Source: CADEEN01 sp035716845 (lineage in GTDB: Bacteria; Pseudomonadota; Gammaproteobacteria; Burkholderiales; Burkholderiaceae_C). Taken from it: 64,000 bases of DNA. Made by a program: the position numbers and the translations under genes. Of the stretch, positions 33,341 to 41,935 are shown one piece after another (the stretch's first letter is position 1; each line of letters opens with the position of its first letter). The stretch lies in the NCBI GenBank assembly GCA_035716845.1, contig DASTJE010000148.1:42182-106181 (forward strand). The letters are read 5' to 3'. The notes below the pieces were generated by a model, which saw only the letters and a program-made list of their open reading frames with translations, was not told the DNA's origin and did no database searches.

Positions 33341-35122
33341 CTAGAGGTCCTCGGACCCCAGCAGCATCTCGGTGATGCCCTTTCCGGCCTGCACCATCGG
33401 CCACACGTTCTCTGTCGGGTCGGTGCGGATGTCGATGAACACCGTACGGTCCTTCAGGCGCATCGCCTCGCGCAGCGCCGGCTCCACGTCGGCCGGCCTC
33501 TCGACCAGCAGGCCGACATGGCCATAGGCCTCGGCCAGCTTGACGAAGTCGGGCAGCGCATCCATGTAGCTGTGCGAATAGCGTCCCCCGTAGTCCAGTT
33601 CCTGCCACTGCCGCACCATGCCCAGGTAACGGTTGTTGAGGGAGAGGATCTTGACCGGCGTGTCGTACTGCTTGCAGGTCGACAGTTCCTGGATGCACAT
33701 CTGGATCGAGCCCTCGCCGGTGATGCAGAACACGTCCGACTCCGGCTTGGCCAGCTTGATCCCCATGGCGTAGGGCAGGCCTACCCCCATGGTGCCCAGG
33801 CCGCCGGAGTTGATCCAGCGCCTCGGCTCGGCGAAGCGGTAGAACTGCGCCGCCCACATCTGGTGCTGGCCGACATCGCTCGTGATGTAGGTGTCGCGGC
33901 CCTGGGTGAGCTTCCACAGCGTGTCGACCACGTACTGCGGCTTGATCACCTCGCTGCTGTTCTTGTAGGACAGGCAGTCACGCTTGCGCCACTCGTTGAC
34001 CTGCGACCACCATGCATTCAGCGCGTCCTTGTCGGGCCGGGACTGCGACTCCTTGATCTGTGCGATCAGCTCCTGCAGCACGTCCTTCACGTCGCCGACG
34101 ATCGGGATGTCGACCTTCACGCGCTTCGAAATCGACGACGGATCGATGTCGATATGCACGATCTTGCGCTCGACCTGGGCGAAGTGCTTCGGGTTGCCGA
34201 TCACGCGGTCGTCGAACCGTGCCCCGACGGCCAGCAGCACATCGCAGTGCTGCATCGTCATGTTGGCCTCGTAGGTGCCGTGCATGCCGAGCATGCCCAG
34301 GAACTGCGGGTCGCTGCCGTCGATCGCACCCAGTCCCATCAGCGTGTTGGTGCACGGCACGCCCAGCAGGTGGACCAGCTCGCGCAGTTCCGCCGAAGCC
34401 TCCCCGAGGATCACGCCGCCACCGCTGTAGATGTAGGGGCGCTTGGCCGCCAGAAGCAGTTGCACCGCCTTGCGGATCTGGCCCCCGTGCCCCTTGCGGA
34501 CGGGGTTGTACGAGCGCATCTCGACGCGCTCGGGGTAGTGGAACGGCGCCGTCTTGAGCGACACGTCCTTCGGGATGTCCACCACCACCGGGCCCGGACG
34601 GCCGGTACGGGCGATGTGGAACGCCTTCTTGACCGTCGAGGCCAGGTCGCGCACGTCCTTGACGAGGAAGTTGTGCTTGACGATCGGGCGCGTGATGCCG
34701 ACGGTGTCGCACTCCTGGAAGGCGTCCAGACCGATCGCCGGGCTCGGCACCTGGCCGGTGATGATCACCATCGGGATCGAGTCCATGTAGGCCGTGGCGA
34801 TGCCGGTCACGGCATTGGTCACGCCCGGACCCGAAGTCACCAGGGCGACGCCGACGTCGCCCGTGGCGCGGGCATAGCCATCGGCGGCGTGGATCGCCGC
34901 CTGTTCATGGCGCACCAGGACGTGCTCGATCGAGTCCTGCTTGTACAGGGCGTCGTAGATGTAGAGAACGGCCCCACCCGGATAGCCCCAGAGGTACTTG
35001 ACCCCTTCGGCCTGCAGGCAGCGGACCAGGATCTCCGAGCCATTGGGCTCGGCGGATTGAGCGGAGGGAGAAGGCGGCTGTGCCGAAGCGGCACGCTTGA
35101 CTTCCGCGGCAGACATGTCCAT
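33341..35122 (-). CDS. ilvB: Acetolactate synthase large (catalytic) subunit
   Basis: ThDP- and FAD-dependent enzyme that condenses two pyruvates, or pyruvate with 2-ketobutyrate. The protein has 593 residues from the start MDMSAAEVKRAASAQ, preceded by AGAGG. An in-frame ATG at 35161 with a stronger AGAGGAA site would add 13 residues, so the true start is open. The catalytic Glu lies in VLVRHEQAAIHAADGYARAT. FAD and ThDP domains follow, with the ThDP motif GEGSIQMCIQEL in which GEGS replaces the usual GDGS, and LNNRYLGMVRQWQ. It heads the ilv-leu operon. Confidence 0.96.
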   Translation of the reverse strand: MDMSAAEVKRAASAQPPSPSAQSAEPNGSEILVRCLQAEGVKYLWGYPGGAVLYIYDALYKQDSIEHVLVRHEQAAIHAADGYARATGDVGVALVTSGPGVTNAVTGIATAYMDSIPMVIITGQVPSPAIGLDAFQECDTVGITRPIVKHNFLVKDVRDLASTVKKAFHIARTGRPGPVVVDIPKDVSLKTAPFHYPERVEMRSYNPVRKGHGGQIRKAVQLLLAAKRPYIYSGGGVILGEASAELRELVHLLGVPCTNTLMGLGAIDGSDPQFLGMLGMHGTYEANMTMQHCDVLLAVGARFDDRVIGNPKHFAQVERKIVHIDIDPSSISKRVKVDIPIVGDVKDVLQELIAQIKESQSRPDKDALNAWWSQVNEWRKRDCLSYKNSSEVIKPQYVVDTLWKLTQGRDTYITSDVGQHQMWAAQFYRFAEPRRWINSGGLGTMGVGLPYAMGIKLAKPESDVFCITGEGSIQMCIQELSTCKQYDTPVKILSLNNRYLGMVRQWQELDYGGRYSHSYMDALPDFVKLAEAYGHVGLLVERPADVEPALREAMRLKDRTVFIDIRTDPTENVWPMVQAGKGITEMLLGSEDL

Positions 35123-35380
35123 TGGTCGAACCTCTGAAAAATCTCTCTGACGAGAATCCATCGGTGTTCCTCTTCGCACCCTTGTGAGGCGGATGTGGAA
35201 CCTGCGCGGTTGATGGGTCGCGCCCCTGTGGGCGACGCGGCCAAGAACCGAAAGAGCGTTGTGCGGAGCAGCATTATTACATCTCCTCGCCACGGCGCGC
35301 GATGCGGAGCGCCGGGCCCAGGGGCGGTGACATAATCCGCGCCGCTCCCGAGCCGGGGGCCGGCCTGTGCGAGCGCCCGA

Positions 35381-35950
35381 TTGGCGACCGACAAAGAACT
35401 CTCCGATTTCCTCAAGAGCGTCGAAAAGCGCGCCTTCAAACGCACGGCCTACACCGTGCGCAGCGATGACGCCGCACTGGACATCGTCCAGGACGCGATG
35501 ATTCGGCTGGCCGAGAAGTACGCCGATCGCCCGGCCGAGGAACTGCCGCTCGTCTTCCAGCGCATCCTGTCCAACGCCACGATGGACTGGTTCAGGCGCC
35601 AGAAGGTGCGCAACGCGGTCGTCGTCAACCTGTCCGAGTTCGAAGGCGCTGACGACGAGGGCGGCGACTTCGACCTGCTGGAAATGCTGGACACGTCCGA
35701 CTCGGCGGTCGGCACCGAGAGCGCCGCGGACACCGTGGGACGCCAGCAGGTGATGGCCTTGATCGAGGACGAGGTGGCGAAGTTGCCCGGCCGTCAACGG
35801 GAAGCGTTCCTGCTTCGTTACTGGGAGGAACTGGATGTAGCAGAGACCGCCGCGGTCATGGGGTGCTCGGAAGGCAGCGTGAAGACGCATTGCTCCCGGG
35901 CTGTCCATGCTTTGGCCAAGGCGCTGCGCACCAAGGGAATCTCGCCATGA
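35381..35950 (+). CDS. Sigma-70 family RNA polymerase sigma factor (ECF-like)
   Basis: Alternative sigma factor of 189 residues. A TTG start gives MATDKELSDFLKSVEKRAFK; no ATG or GTG in frame is available upstream before the preceding region. The region 2 segment (AALDIVQDAMIRLAEKY, FQRILSNATMDWFRRQK) lies at about 25-85. An acidic linker (FEGADDEGGDFDLLEMLD) follows, then region 4 (LPGRQREAFLLRYWEELDVAETAAVMGCSEGSVKTHCSRA) at about 130-175. Its TGA overlaps the ATG of a single-pass membrane protein (DUF3619) that could be its anti-sigma factor. The genes it controls are unknown. Confidence 0.9.
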   Translation: MATDKELSDFLKSVEKRAFKRTAYTVRSDDAALDIVQDAMIRLAEKYADRPAEELPLVFQRILSNATMDWFRRQKVRNAVVVNLSEFEGADDEGGDFDLLEMLDTSDSAVGTESAADTVGRQQVMALIEDEVAKLPGRQREAFLLRYWEELDVAETAAVMGCSEGSVKTHCSRAVHALAKALRTKGISP

Positions 35951-36387
35951 ACAAGGTTACAACTTCGGCGGCGCTCGAAGCACGCTTCGCGGCCCGCATC
36001 ACGCAAGCGCTTGACCGCCAGGTGGCCGCACACAGCGCGCCTGACGTCGAGGAACGGCTGCGGTTCGCCCGCGATCAGGCGCTGGCGCGCGCGCGCGCGG
36101 CGCGGCAGTCGTCCGCCGCGGGCGCGCCGGTCGTGGTGGGCCTTCGCGACGGTACGGCAGGCCTGTCGGGGCCGCATCAGGAACATACGCCCTGGTGGCT
36201 TCGGTTGTCCGCGCTTCTGCCTTTGATCGTGCTGCTCGCGGGCTTGCTCTGGATCGACCACCGTTACGCCCAGGCCCAGATCGAGGCTGCGGCCGAAGTC
36301 GATGCCGCCATTCTTTCCGACAGCCTGCCGCCCGACGCCTACCGCGACCCTGGGTTCGTGGAGTTCCTGCGCTCGTCGCGGCCTTGA
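35947..36387 (+). CDS. DUF3619 single-pass membrane protein (possible anti-sigma factor)
   Basis: A protein of 146 residues. The N-terminal cytoplasmic-type segment (MNKVTTSAALEARFAARITQALD; EERLRFARDQALARARAAR) is followed by one hydrophobic helix (LRLSALLPLIVLLAGLLWI) near residues 85-103. A short C-terminal part reads ILSDSLPPDAYRDPGFVEFLRS. It matches the betaproteobacterial DUF3619 family. Its start overlaps the sigma factor stop by four bases. Size, topology and coupling resemble an anti-sigma factor, but no recognised zinc anti-sigma motif is present, so this is inference. Confidence 0.85.
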   Translation: MNKVTTSAALEARFAARITQALDRQVAAHSAPDVEERLRFARDQALARARAARQSSAAGAPVVVGLRDGTAGLSGPHQEHTPWWLRLSALLPLIVLLAGLLWIDHRYAQAQIEAAAEVDAAILSDSLPPDAYRDPGFVEFLRSSRP

Positions 36388-36397
36388 GGGTCAAGGC

Positions 36398-37150
36398 GTG
36401 ACGGCACCGCCCTCCTCACCCCCGCCGGGCGGCCCGTGCGCACGATGGGCCAATGTGCTCGTCCTTGCGCTGGCCGTGGCGGCGGCCCCCGCTGGCGCCC
36501 AAAACCTGGTTGGACCTGCGCGGACCGAGTGGTCGACACTCACGCCCGCCCAGCGCTCGGCGCTCGCACCGCTGCAGCGCGATTGGGCGGCCATCCCGCC
36601 GGCCCAGCAGCAGAAGTGGCTCGAGATCGCCAACCGTCAGCACACCCTGCCGCCTGATGAGCAGGTTCGCCTTTCCCAGCGCATGACCGAGTGGGCGCGC
36701 CTGTCGCCCCAGGAGCGCGCGCGCGCCCGCCTCAATTTCCAGGAAACGCGCCAGGTGAGCAACGAGGAGCGCCAGCAGCAGTGGGAGAGCTACCGGGCGT
36801 TGCCAGCCGATCAGAAACGCGCCTTGGCCGAGCGAGCCCAGCGCCCATCCCCCCAGAAATCCAAGACTCCGCCGGAGCCCCCCAGCTCGGTCAAGTCGAA
36901 CGTGGTGCGCGGCACGGTGACGCCCGCATCGCCGCCGCGTCCGGTCGGCCCGACGGTGGTGCAGCGCGGCGCCGGCGCCACCACCAACCTGGTGTCCAAG
37001 CCGCCCGCGCCGCCGCTGCACCAGCAGGCCGGTCTGCCCAAAGTGGTGGCCACGCCGGAATTCGTCGACAAGGCCACCTTGTTGCCGCAGCGTGGGGCCC
37101 AAGGCGCTGCGGTCGCCCCCAAGCCAGACAAGTCCGGCGCGTCGCGATGA
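36398..37150 (+). CDS. DUF3106 secreted protein
   Basis: A protein of 250 residues with a GTG start preceded by GAGGGTCAAGG. The N-terminal signal peptide has hydrophobic core ANVLVLALAVAAAPAGA. The DUF3106 region (about 40-140) is rich in Trp-containing repeats of the type LTPAQRSALAPLQRDWAAI, SPQERARARLNFQE and LPADQKRAL. The C-terminal half is Pro/Ala-rich and low complexity. It is probably exported to the periplasm with no known enzymatic role. It begins 10 bases after the DUF3619 gene, and its stop overlaps the RDD gene start. Confidence 0.85.
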   Translation: MTAPPSSPPPGGPCARWANVLVLALAVAAAPAGAQNLVGPARTEWSTLTPAQRSALAPLQRDWAAIPPAQQQKWLEIANRQHTLPPDEQVRLSQRMTEWARLSPQERARARLNFQETRQVSNEERQQQWESYRALPADQKRALAERAQRPSPQKSKTPPEPPSSVKSNVVRGTVTPASPPRPVGPTVVQRGAGATTNLVSKPPAPPLHQQAGLPKVVATPEFVDKATLLPQRGAQGAAVAPKPDKSGASR

Positions 37151-37689
37151 GCGACCCTGAGCGAATGACGGCGGCACTCGCCGCGCCGCCGCCTGGACTG
37201 CTCAGGCGCCTGGCCGCCTTCGTCTACGAAGGGGTGTTGCTCTTCGGTGTCGTGATGATCGCCGGCTACCTGTATGGATCGCTGACACAACAGCGCCACG
37301 CGCTGGAGGGCCAGACCGGGTTGCAGGCCTTTCTGTTCGTCGTGCTGGGCATCTATTTCGTGACGTTCTGGTCCCGTGGCGGCCAGACTGTCGCGCTGCG
37401 CGCCTGGCACTTGCGTGTGGCCCGCGCCGACGGTGGCCCGGTCAGCCAAGGGCGTGCCTTGGCGCGCTATTTCGCGGCATGGCTGTGGTTCCTGCCCGCG
37501 CTCCTCGTGGCGCGCCTGGCCGGCCTGCACTCGGCGTGGCAGATCTTCGCGCTGATGACCGTCGGTGTCCTGGCCTATGCCCTCCTCGCTCGGCTGCACC
37601 CGCAACGGCAGTTCTGGCACGACGCGCTGTGCGGCACGCGCATCGTCACCTGGCGGCCGGCCCCGCGACGGGCACAATCGCCGGCATGA
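37147..37689 (+). CDS. RDD-family membrane protein
   Basis: Inner membrane protein of 180 residues with three predicted helices: the first with LLRRLAAFVYEGVLLFGVVMIAG, the second LQAFLFVVLGIYFVTFW, the third around ALARYFAAWLWFLPALLVARLAG. RDD proteins have a conserved Arg in the first helix and Asp residues; R20/R21 and the ARADGGPVSQGRALAR loop fit. The function is uncertain; some RDD proteins are linked to ion exchange. The start overlaps the DUF3106 stop, and the stop overlaps dgkA. Confidence 0.88.
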   Translation: MSDPERMTAALAAPPPGLLRRLAAFVYEGVLLFGVVMIAGYLYGSLTQQRHALEGQTGLQAFLFVVLGIYFVTFWSRGGQTVALRAWHLRVARADGGPVSQGRALARYFAAWLWFLPALLVARLAGLHSAWQIFALMTVGVLAYALLARLHPQRQFWHDALCGTRIVTWRPAPRRAQSPA

Positions 37690-38069
37690 CCAACGAGTTC
37701 AAGGGGCGCACGGGGCTCGACCGCATCGTGCGCGCCGCCGGCTATTCGTGGCAGGGCGTGCGTGCCGCCTACACCCATGAGGCCGCCTTCCGCCAGGAGA
37801 CCTGGCTGGCTGCCGTGATGCTGCCGGCGGCCTTCTGGCTCGGGCGCGACTGGATGCAGACCGCCCTGCTGGCCGCGACGGTCGTGCTGGTGCTCGTCGT
37901 CGAGCTGCTGAACTCCGCCGTCGAGGCGGTCGTCGATCGCGTCTCGTTCGAACGCCACGCGTTGTCGGGACGCGCCAAGGATTACGGCAGTGCCGCCGTG
38001 CTGCTCGCGCTGCTGTTGTGCGGCGCCACGTGGGCGGCGGCGCTGTGGCAACGCATATCGCAAGGCTGA
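37686..38069 (+). CDS. dgkA: Diacylglycerol kinase
   Basis: Small integral membrane lipid kinase that phosphorylates diacylglycerol to phosphatidic acid, recycling lipid by-products of envelope synthesis. The protein has 127 residues, near the usual 120-130. The family motif VELLNSAVEAVVDRVS lies near residues 68-83, and ARAAGYSWQGVRAAYTHEAAFRQE near 16-40. Three hydrophobic helices are present. It is coupled to the RDD gene by an ATGA overlap. Confidence 0.95.
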   Translation: MTNEFKGRTGLDRIVRAAGYSWQGVRAAYTHEAAFRQETWLAAVMLPAAFWLGRDWMQTALLAATVVLVLVVELLNSAVEAVVDRVSFERHALSGRAKDYGSAAVLLALLLCGATWAAALWQRISQG

Positions 38070-38071
38070 CC

Positions 38072-38653
38072 ATGGGCATTGCCGTCGCCGTGTATTGCGG
38101 TTCGCGACTGGGCGATTCACCGGCCTTCGAGACGGCGGCACGCCGCATCGGCCAGTTGCTCGCATCAGCTGGCGACACGCTGGTCTACGGGGGCGGCCGG
38201 GTCGGCCTGATGGGCGCGGTGGCCGACGCCGCGCTCGCGTCAGGCGGTCGTGTGATCGGCGTGATCCCGCAGGCACTGATGGATCGCGAAGTCGGCCATG
38301 GCGGGCTTTCCGAACTGCACGTCGTCCAGACGATGCACGAGCGCAAGCACCTGATGGCCTCGCGCGCCGACGCCTTCATCGCCCTGCCCGGGGGCATCGG
38401 CACCCTCGAAGAGCTGTACGAGATGTGGTCCTGGCAGCAACTCGGGTACCACGACAAGCCCGTCGCCTTGCTGAACGTCGAGGGCTACTACGACGCCCTG
38501 CTGGAATTCATGCGCGGCAGCCACCGGCGCGGATTCGTCTCGAGTGCCCAAGCGTCGGCGCTGGTCGTCGACGACGACCCTGCGCGCCTGCTGGCACGGG
38601 TGAGAGAGTCGGCCGTACGCGCCACCGCACCGGACGACTACTCGAGAATCTGA
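38072..38653 (+). CDS. LOG-family protein (TIGR00730)
   Basis: Rossmann-fold protein of 193 residues related to the cytokinin-activating LONELY GUY phosphoribohydrolases, which cleave nucleotide 5'-monophosphates. The signature PGGIGTLEELYEMWSWQQLG lies near residues 108-127 and GGRVGLMGAVADAAL near 42-56. The start is 2 bases after dgkA, so it may belong to the same transcript. The substrate in bacteria is unproven; this branch is often annotated as a cytokinin riboside 5'-monophosphate phosphoribohydrolase. Confidence 0.92.
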   Translation: MGIAVAVYCGSRLGDSPAFETAARRIGQLLASAGDTLVYGGGRVGLMGAVADAALASGGRVIGVIPQALMDREVGHGGLSELHVVQTMHERKHLMASRADAFIALPGGIGTLEELYEMWSWQQLGYHDKPVALLNVEGYYDALLEFMRGSHRRGFVSSAQASALVVDDDPARLLARVRESAVRATAPDDYSRI

Positions 38654-38676
38654 TCGCGCTGCGCTGCGCGCGGCGC

Positions 38677-39015
38677 TCAGACAGCCGCTTCGTCGGTCTC
38701 GCCGGTTCGGATGCGAACCACTTGCTCGACGGGGGTCACGAAGATCTTGCCGTCGCCGATCTTGCCCGTCTTGGCAGCCTTCACGACGGCTTCGATGCAG
38801 CGCTCGACGTCGTCGTCCTTCACCACGACCTCGATCTTCACCTTCGGCAGGAAGTCGACCACGTACTCCGCCCCGCGATACAGCTCGGTGTGCCCCTTCT
38901 GGCGCCCGAAGCCCTTGACCTCGGTGACCGTCAGGCCCGACACACCGACATCGGCCAGGGACTCGCGCACTTCCTCGAGCTTGAACGGCTTGATGATGGC
39001 AGTGATCTGTTTCAT
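38677..39015 (-). CDS. glnB: Nitrogen regulatory protein P-II
   Basis: Trimeric signal protein of 112 residues that senses 2-oxoglutarate, ATP/ADP and glutamine (through uridylylation). The start MKQITAIIKPFKLEEVRESL is typical. The uridylylation-site Tyr51 lies in the T loop segment RGAEYVVDFLPKVK. The C-terminal GDGKIFVTPVEQVVRIRTGE is the second P-II signature. It is directly downstream of nadE (33 bases) on the same strand, not next to amtB, which favours a GlnB-type protein, although GlnK cannot be excluded. Confidence 0.95.
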   Translation of the reverse strand: MKQITAIIKPFKLEEVRESLADVGVSGLTVTEVKGFGRQKGHTELYRGAEYVVDFLPKVKIEVVVKDDDVERCIEAVVKAAKTGKIGDGKIFVTPVEQVVRIRTGETDEAAV

Positions 39016-39048
39016 GGCGCAGGCTCCGATGGAAAGACTGGAAAGGAT

Positions 39049-40737
39049 TTAAGCACGGAACTTCGAGGTGATGGGATACCGCCAGTCGCGGCCGAAGGCG
39101 CGGTGCGTGATGCGGATGCCCACCGGCGACTGGCGCCGCTTGTACTCGTTGACCTTGATGAGCCGGGTCACCCGCTCCACGGTCGCGCGCTCGAAGCCGC
39201 CGGCGACGATCTCCTCGACGCTCTGGTCCTCCTCCATGTAGCGCGCGAGGATCGCATCGAGCACGTCGTAGGGCGGAAGGCTGTCCTGGTCGGTCTGGTT
39301 CGGCCGCAGTTCGGCCGAAGGGGGGCGCGTGATGATGCGCTCCGGGATCACGGCGCCCAAGCTGCCGTCGGCGAGCAGGCTCGGCTGGGCGTTGCGCCAT
39401 CGCGCCAGTCGATAGACCAGCGTCTTGGCCACGTCCTTGATCACCGCGAATCCGCCGGCCATGTCGCCATACAGCGTGCAGTAGCCGGTGGCCATCTCGC
39501 TCTTGTTGCCCGTGGTCAGCACGATGCGGCCGCTCTTGTTGGACAGCGCCATCAGCAGCGTGCCGCGGATGCGCGCCTGCAGGTTCTCCTCGGTCGTGTC
39601 CTCGGGGCACCCCTCGAACTGCGGCGCCAGCGCCGCACGGAACGCATCGAACATGGGCGCGACGGGAATCTCGTCGTACTGCACGCCCAGTCGCCGTGCC
39701 ATGTCGCGCGCGTCGATCCACGAGATGTCGGCCGTGTAGGGCGACGGCATCATCACCGCGCGCACGCGCTCGGGCCCCAGGGCATCGACCGCCACGGCCA
39801 GCACGAGGGCCGAGTCGATGCCGCCGGACAGGCCGATGATGGCACCCGGGAACCCGTTCTTGCCCAGGTAATCGCGCACGCCGGTGACCAGCGCGGCCCA
39901 GACCTGTGCCTCGGGCTCGGGCACGGGCGTGACCGTGCCGCTCACCGAGCCGCCCTCGACAGCCGCAAATGCCAGCGCTTCCTCGAAGCTCGGTGCGCGC
40001 ATCGCCACGCGCCCCTGTGCGTCGAGCGCGAAGGACGCGCCGTCGAACACGACCTCGTCCTGGCCGCCGACCAGATGCGAGTACAGCAGGGGCACACCCG
40101 ATGCCCGGGCGCGATCGGCCATGCGTTGCTCGCGCTCCTCGGCCTTGTCGATGTGAAAGGGCGAGGCATTGAGCACCGCCAGCACCTCGGCCCCGGCTGC
40201 CCGGGCGCGCTCGGCCGGCTCGTCGAACCACGCGTCCTCGCAGATGAGCACGCCCACGCGCACGCCGCCCACCGAGAAGACCAGCGGCTCCAGCCCGGCA
40301 TCTCGCCCTGAGGCGAAATAGCGCCGCTCGTCGAACACCTGATAGTTGGGCAACTCGCGCTTGCAGTGCGTGCCGAGCACCGTTCCCCCCGCCAGCACCG
40401 AGGCTGCATTGAAGCGCAGCGGCTGCACGGTGGACTTCGTCCTAACATCGCCGCGCTCGCCGAACTGGTGCGGGTGCCCCACCAACAGATGCAATCCCTC
40501 GCAATGCGCAAGTCGCCGTGCCATCGACTCGAGCGTCTCGGCACACGCCCGCATGAAGCTCGGGCGCAGCAGCAGGTCTTCGGGCGGATAACCGCACAGC
40601 GCGAGTTCCGGCGCGACGACCAGTTGCGCGCCGCACGCATGCGCCCGCCGCGCAGCCTCGACGAGCTTGTCGGAATTGCCTGCCAGATCGCCCACGGTGG
40701 CATTGATCTGGGCCAGCGCGACCTTGAGTGCAGCCAC
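39049..40737 (-). CDS. nadE: Glutamine-dependent NAD+ synthase
   Basis: Makes NAD+ from deamido-NAD+ using glutamine as nitrogen donor. The protein has 562 residues from the GTG start (MAALKVALAQINATVGDLAGN); a TTG six bases upstream is also possible. The N-terminal nitrilase-like glutaminase domain has the Glu-Lys-Cys triad segments APELALCGYPPEDL, KRELPNYQVFDERRYF and GVLICEDAW (Cys near 164). The C-terminal synthase domain has the ATP-pyrophosphatase P-loop GLSGGIDSALVLAV near 298. It is co-oriented with the P-II gene downstream and divergent from the FemAB-like gene, with only 18 bases between start codons. Confidence 0.95.
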   Translation of the reverse strand: MAALKVALAQINATVGDLAGNSDKLVEAARRAHACGAQLVVAPELALCGYPPEDLLLRPSFMRACAETLESMARRLAHCEGLHLLVGHPHQFGERGDVRTKSTVQPLRFNAASVLAGGTVLGTHCKRELPNYQVFDERRYFASGRDAGLEPLVFSVGGVRVGVLICEDAWFDEPAERARAAGAEVLAVLNASPFHIDKAEEREQRMADRARASGVPLLYSHLVGGQDEVVFDGASFALDAQGRVAMRAPSFEEALAFAAVEGGSVSGTVTPVPEPEAQVWAALVTGVRDYLGKNGFPGAIIGLSGGIDSALVLAVAVDALGPERVRAVMMPSPYTADISWIDARDMARRLGVQYDEIPVAPMFDAFRAALAPQFEGCPEDTTEENLQARIRGTLLMALSNKSGRIVLTTGNKSEMATGYCTLYGDMAGGFAVIKDVAKTLVYRLARWRNAQPSLLADGSLGAVIPERIITRPPSAELRPNQTDQDSLPPYDVLDAILARYMEEDQSVEEIVAGGFERATVERVTRLIKVNEYKRRQSPVGIRITHRAFGRDWRYPITSKFRA

Positions 40738-40755
40738 GTGCAAGCGAAGTGAATC

Positions 40756-41910
40756 GTGAGCGGGAATTATCTCATCCGGGTCCATGACGACCCAGGCGCG
40801 ATCGACGCTGCGGCCTGGAACGATCTGCTCGGGTCGCAGGACGCGCCGACGCCATTCATGCGCCACGAGATCCTGGCTGCGATGCATCGCAGCCGAAGCG
40901 CCGCGCCCGAAACCGGCTGGACGCCCTGCTGGCTCACCCTCGAGCGCGACGCGACGCTGCGCGCCGCATGCCCTCTGTACCTGAAGAGCCACTCCTACGG
41001 CGAGTATGTCTTCGACTGGGCCTGGGCCGATGCGTACCGCCGGCACGGCCTGGCGTACTACCCCAAGCTGGTCGGCACCGTGCCGTTCACGCCGGTGCCC
41101 GGTGCGCGCCTGCTCGCGCGCAGCGAGGCCGAGCGCGACCTGTTGCTGCAGGCCGTCGTCCGGCTGGCCGCCGAGCACGGCCTGTCCTCGGCCCACCTGC
41201 TGTTCCTCTCCGAGACCGATCGCGCCGCCTGCGCGCGCAACGGCTGGATGCTGCGCGAAGGCGTGCAGTTCCACTGGCGCAATCGACACCCCGTGCCCTA
41301 CGCCGGCTTCGAGGACTTCCTCGCCAGTCTTCAGCGAGACAAGCGCAAGAAGATCTCACAGGAACGGCGCCGCGTCGCCGATGCCGGCGTCGTCCTCGAA
41401 GCCGTCGAGGGCGCGGCCATCGACACGTCGCTGTGGGACTTCTTCTACCGTTGCTACACCCTCACCTACCGGGCCCACGGCTCGACGCCCTACTTGGCCC
41501 GGGCATTCTTCGACGATGTGGCGCGCAATGCCCCCGAGCAGTGGCTGATGTTCGTTGCCCGTCGCGGCGGGGATCGCATTGGCGCTTCGCTGGTAGGCCT
41601 CGATCCGGCCCATGGCACGGCCCACGGCCGTTACTGGGGCGCGGTCGAGCCGGTGCCCTGCCTGCACTTCGAAGCCTGCTACTACGCGCCGCTGGCCTGG
41701 TGCATCGCGCGCGGCTACCGCCGCTTCGAGGGTGGCGCCCAAGGCGAGCACAAGATGGCGCGTGGGCTGCTGCCGGTGCGCACCTGGTCGGCGCACTGGC
41801 TCGCCGACGCGCGGTTCGCCAGTGCCGTGGACGACTTCCTCGCGCGCGAGGGCGCCGGCGTCGGCGCCTACCTGGAGGAACTCGGCGAGCGCAACCCCTT
41901 CAAGAGCTGA
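40756..41910 (+). CDS. GNAT / FemAB-like N-acyltransferase (PF04339 type)
   Basis: A protein of 384 residues from a GTG start (MSGNYLIRVHDDPGAIDAAAW). It resembles the proteins labelled peptidogalycan biosynthesis protein or DUF482, with a tandem acyltransferase fold: LYLKSHSYGEYVFDWAWADAY near 75-95, FLASLQRDKRKKISQERRRV near 193-212, and AHGSTPYLARAFFDDV. The C-terminal EACYYAPLAWCIARGYRRFEGGAQGEHKMARGL-like region is strongly conserved in the family. The substrate is unknown; relatives transfer aminoacyl or acyl groups. It stands alone between nadE and ppa. Confidence 0.88.
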   Translation: MSGNYLIRVHDDPGAIDAAAWNDLLGSQDAPTPFMRHEILAAMHRSRSAAPETGWTPCWLTLERDATLRAACPLYLKSHSYGEYVFDWAWADAYRRHGLAYYPKLVGTVPFTPVPGARLLARSEAERDLLLQAVVRLAAEHGLSSAHLLFLSETDRAACARNGWMLREGVQFHWRNRHPVPYAGFEDFLASLQRDKRKKISQERRRVADAGVVLEAVEGAAIDTSLWDFFYRCYTLTYRAHGSTPYLARAFFDDVARNAPEQWLMFVARRGGDRIGASLVGLDPAHGTAHGRYWGAVEPVPCLHFEACYYAPLAWCIARGYRRFEGGAQGEHKMARGLLPVRTWSAHWLADARFASAVDDFLAREGAGVGAYLEELGERNPFKS

Positions 41911-41935
41911 ACCGCCATCACGTTCGTGTCGCGCG

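Noticed and set aside
33212..35137. 641-codon plus-strand open frame opposite ilvB
   Set aside because: Antisense to a conserved gene with no recognisable domain.
35162..35281. Possible ilvB leader peptide beginning MLLRTTLF on the minus strand
   Set aside because: The frame does not stop before ilvB, lacks a run of Ile, Val or Leu codons, and no terminator hairpin with a T tract follows, so an attenuator is not supported here.
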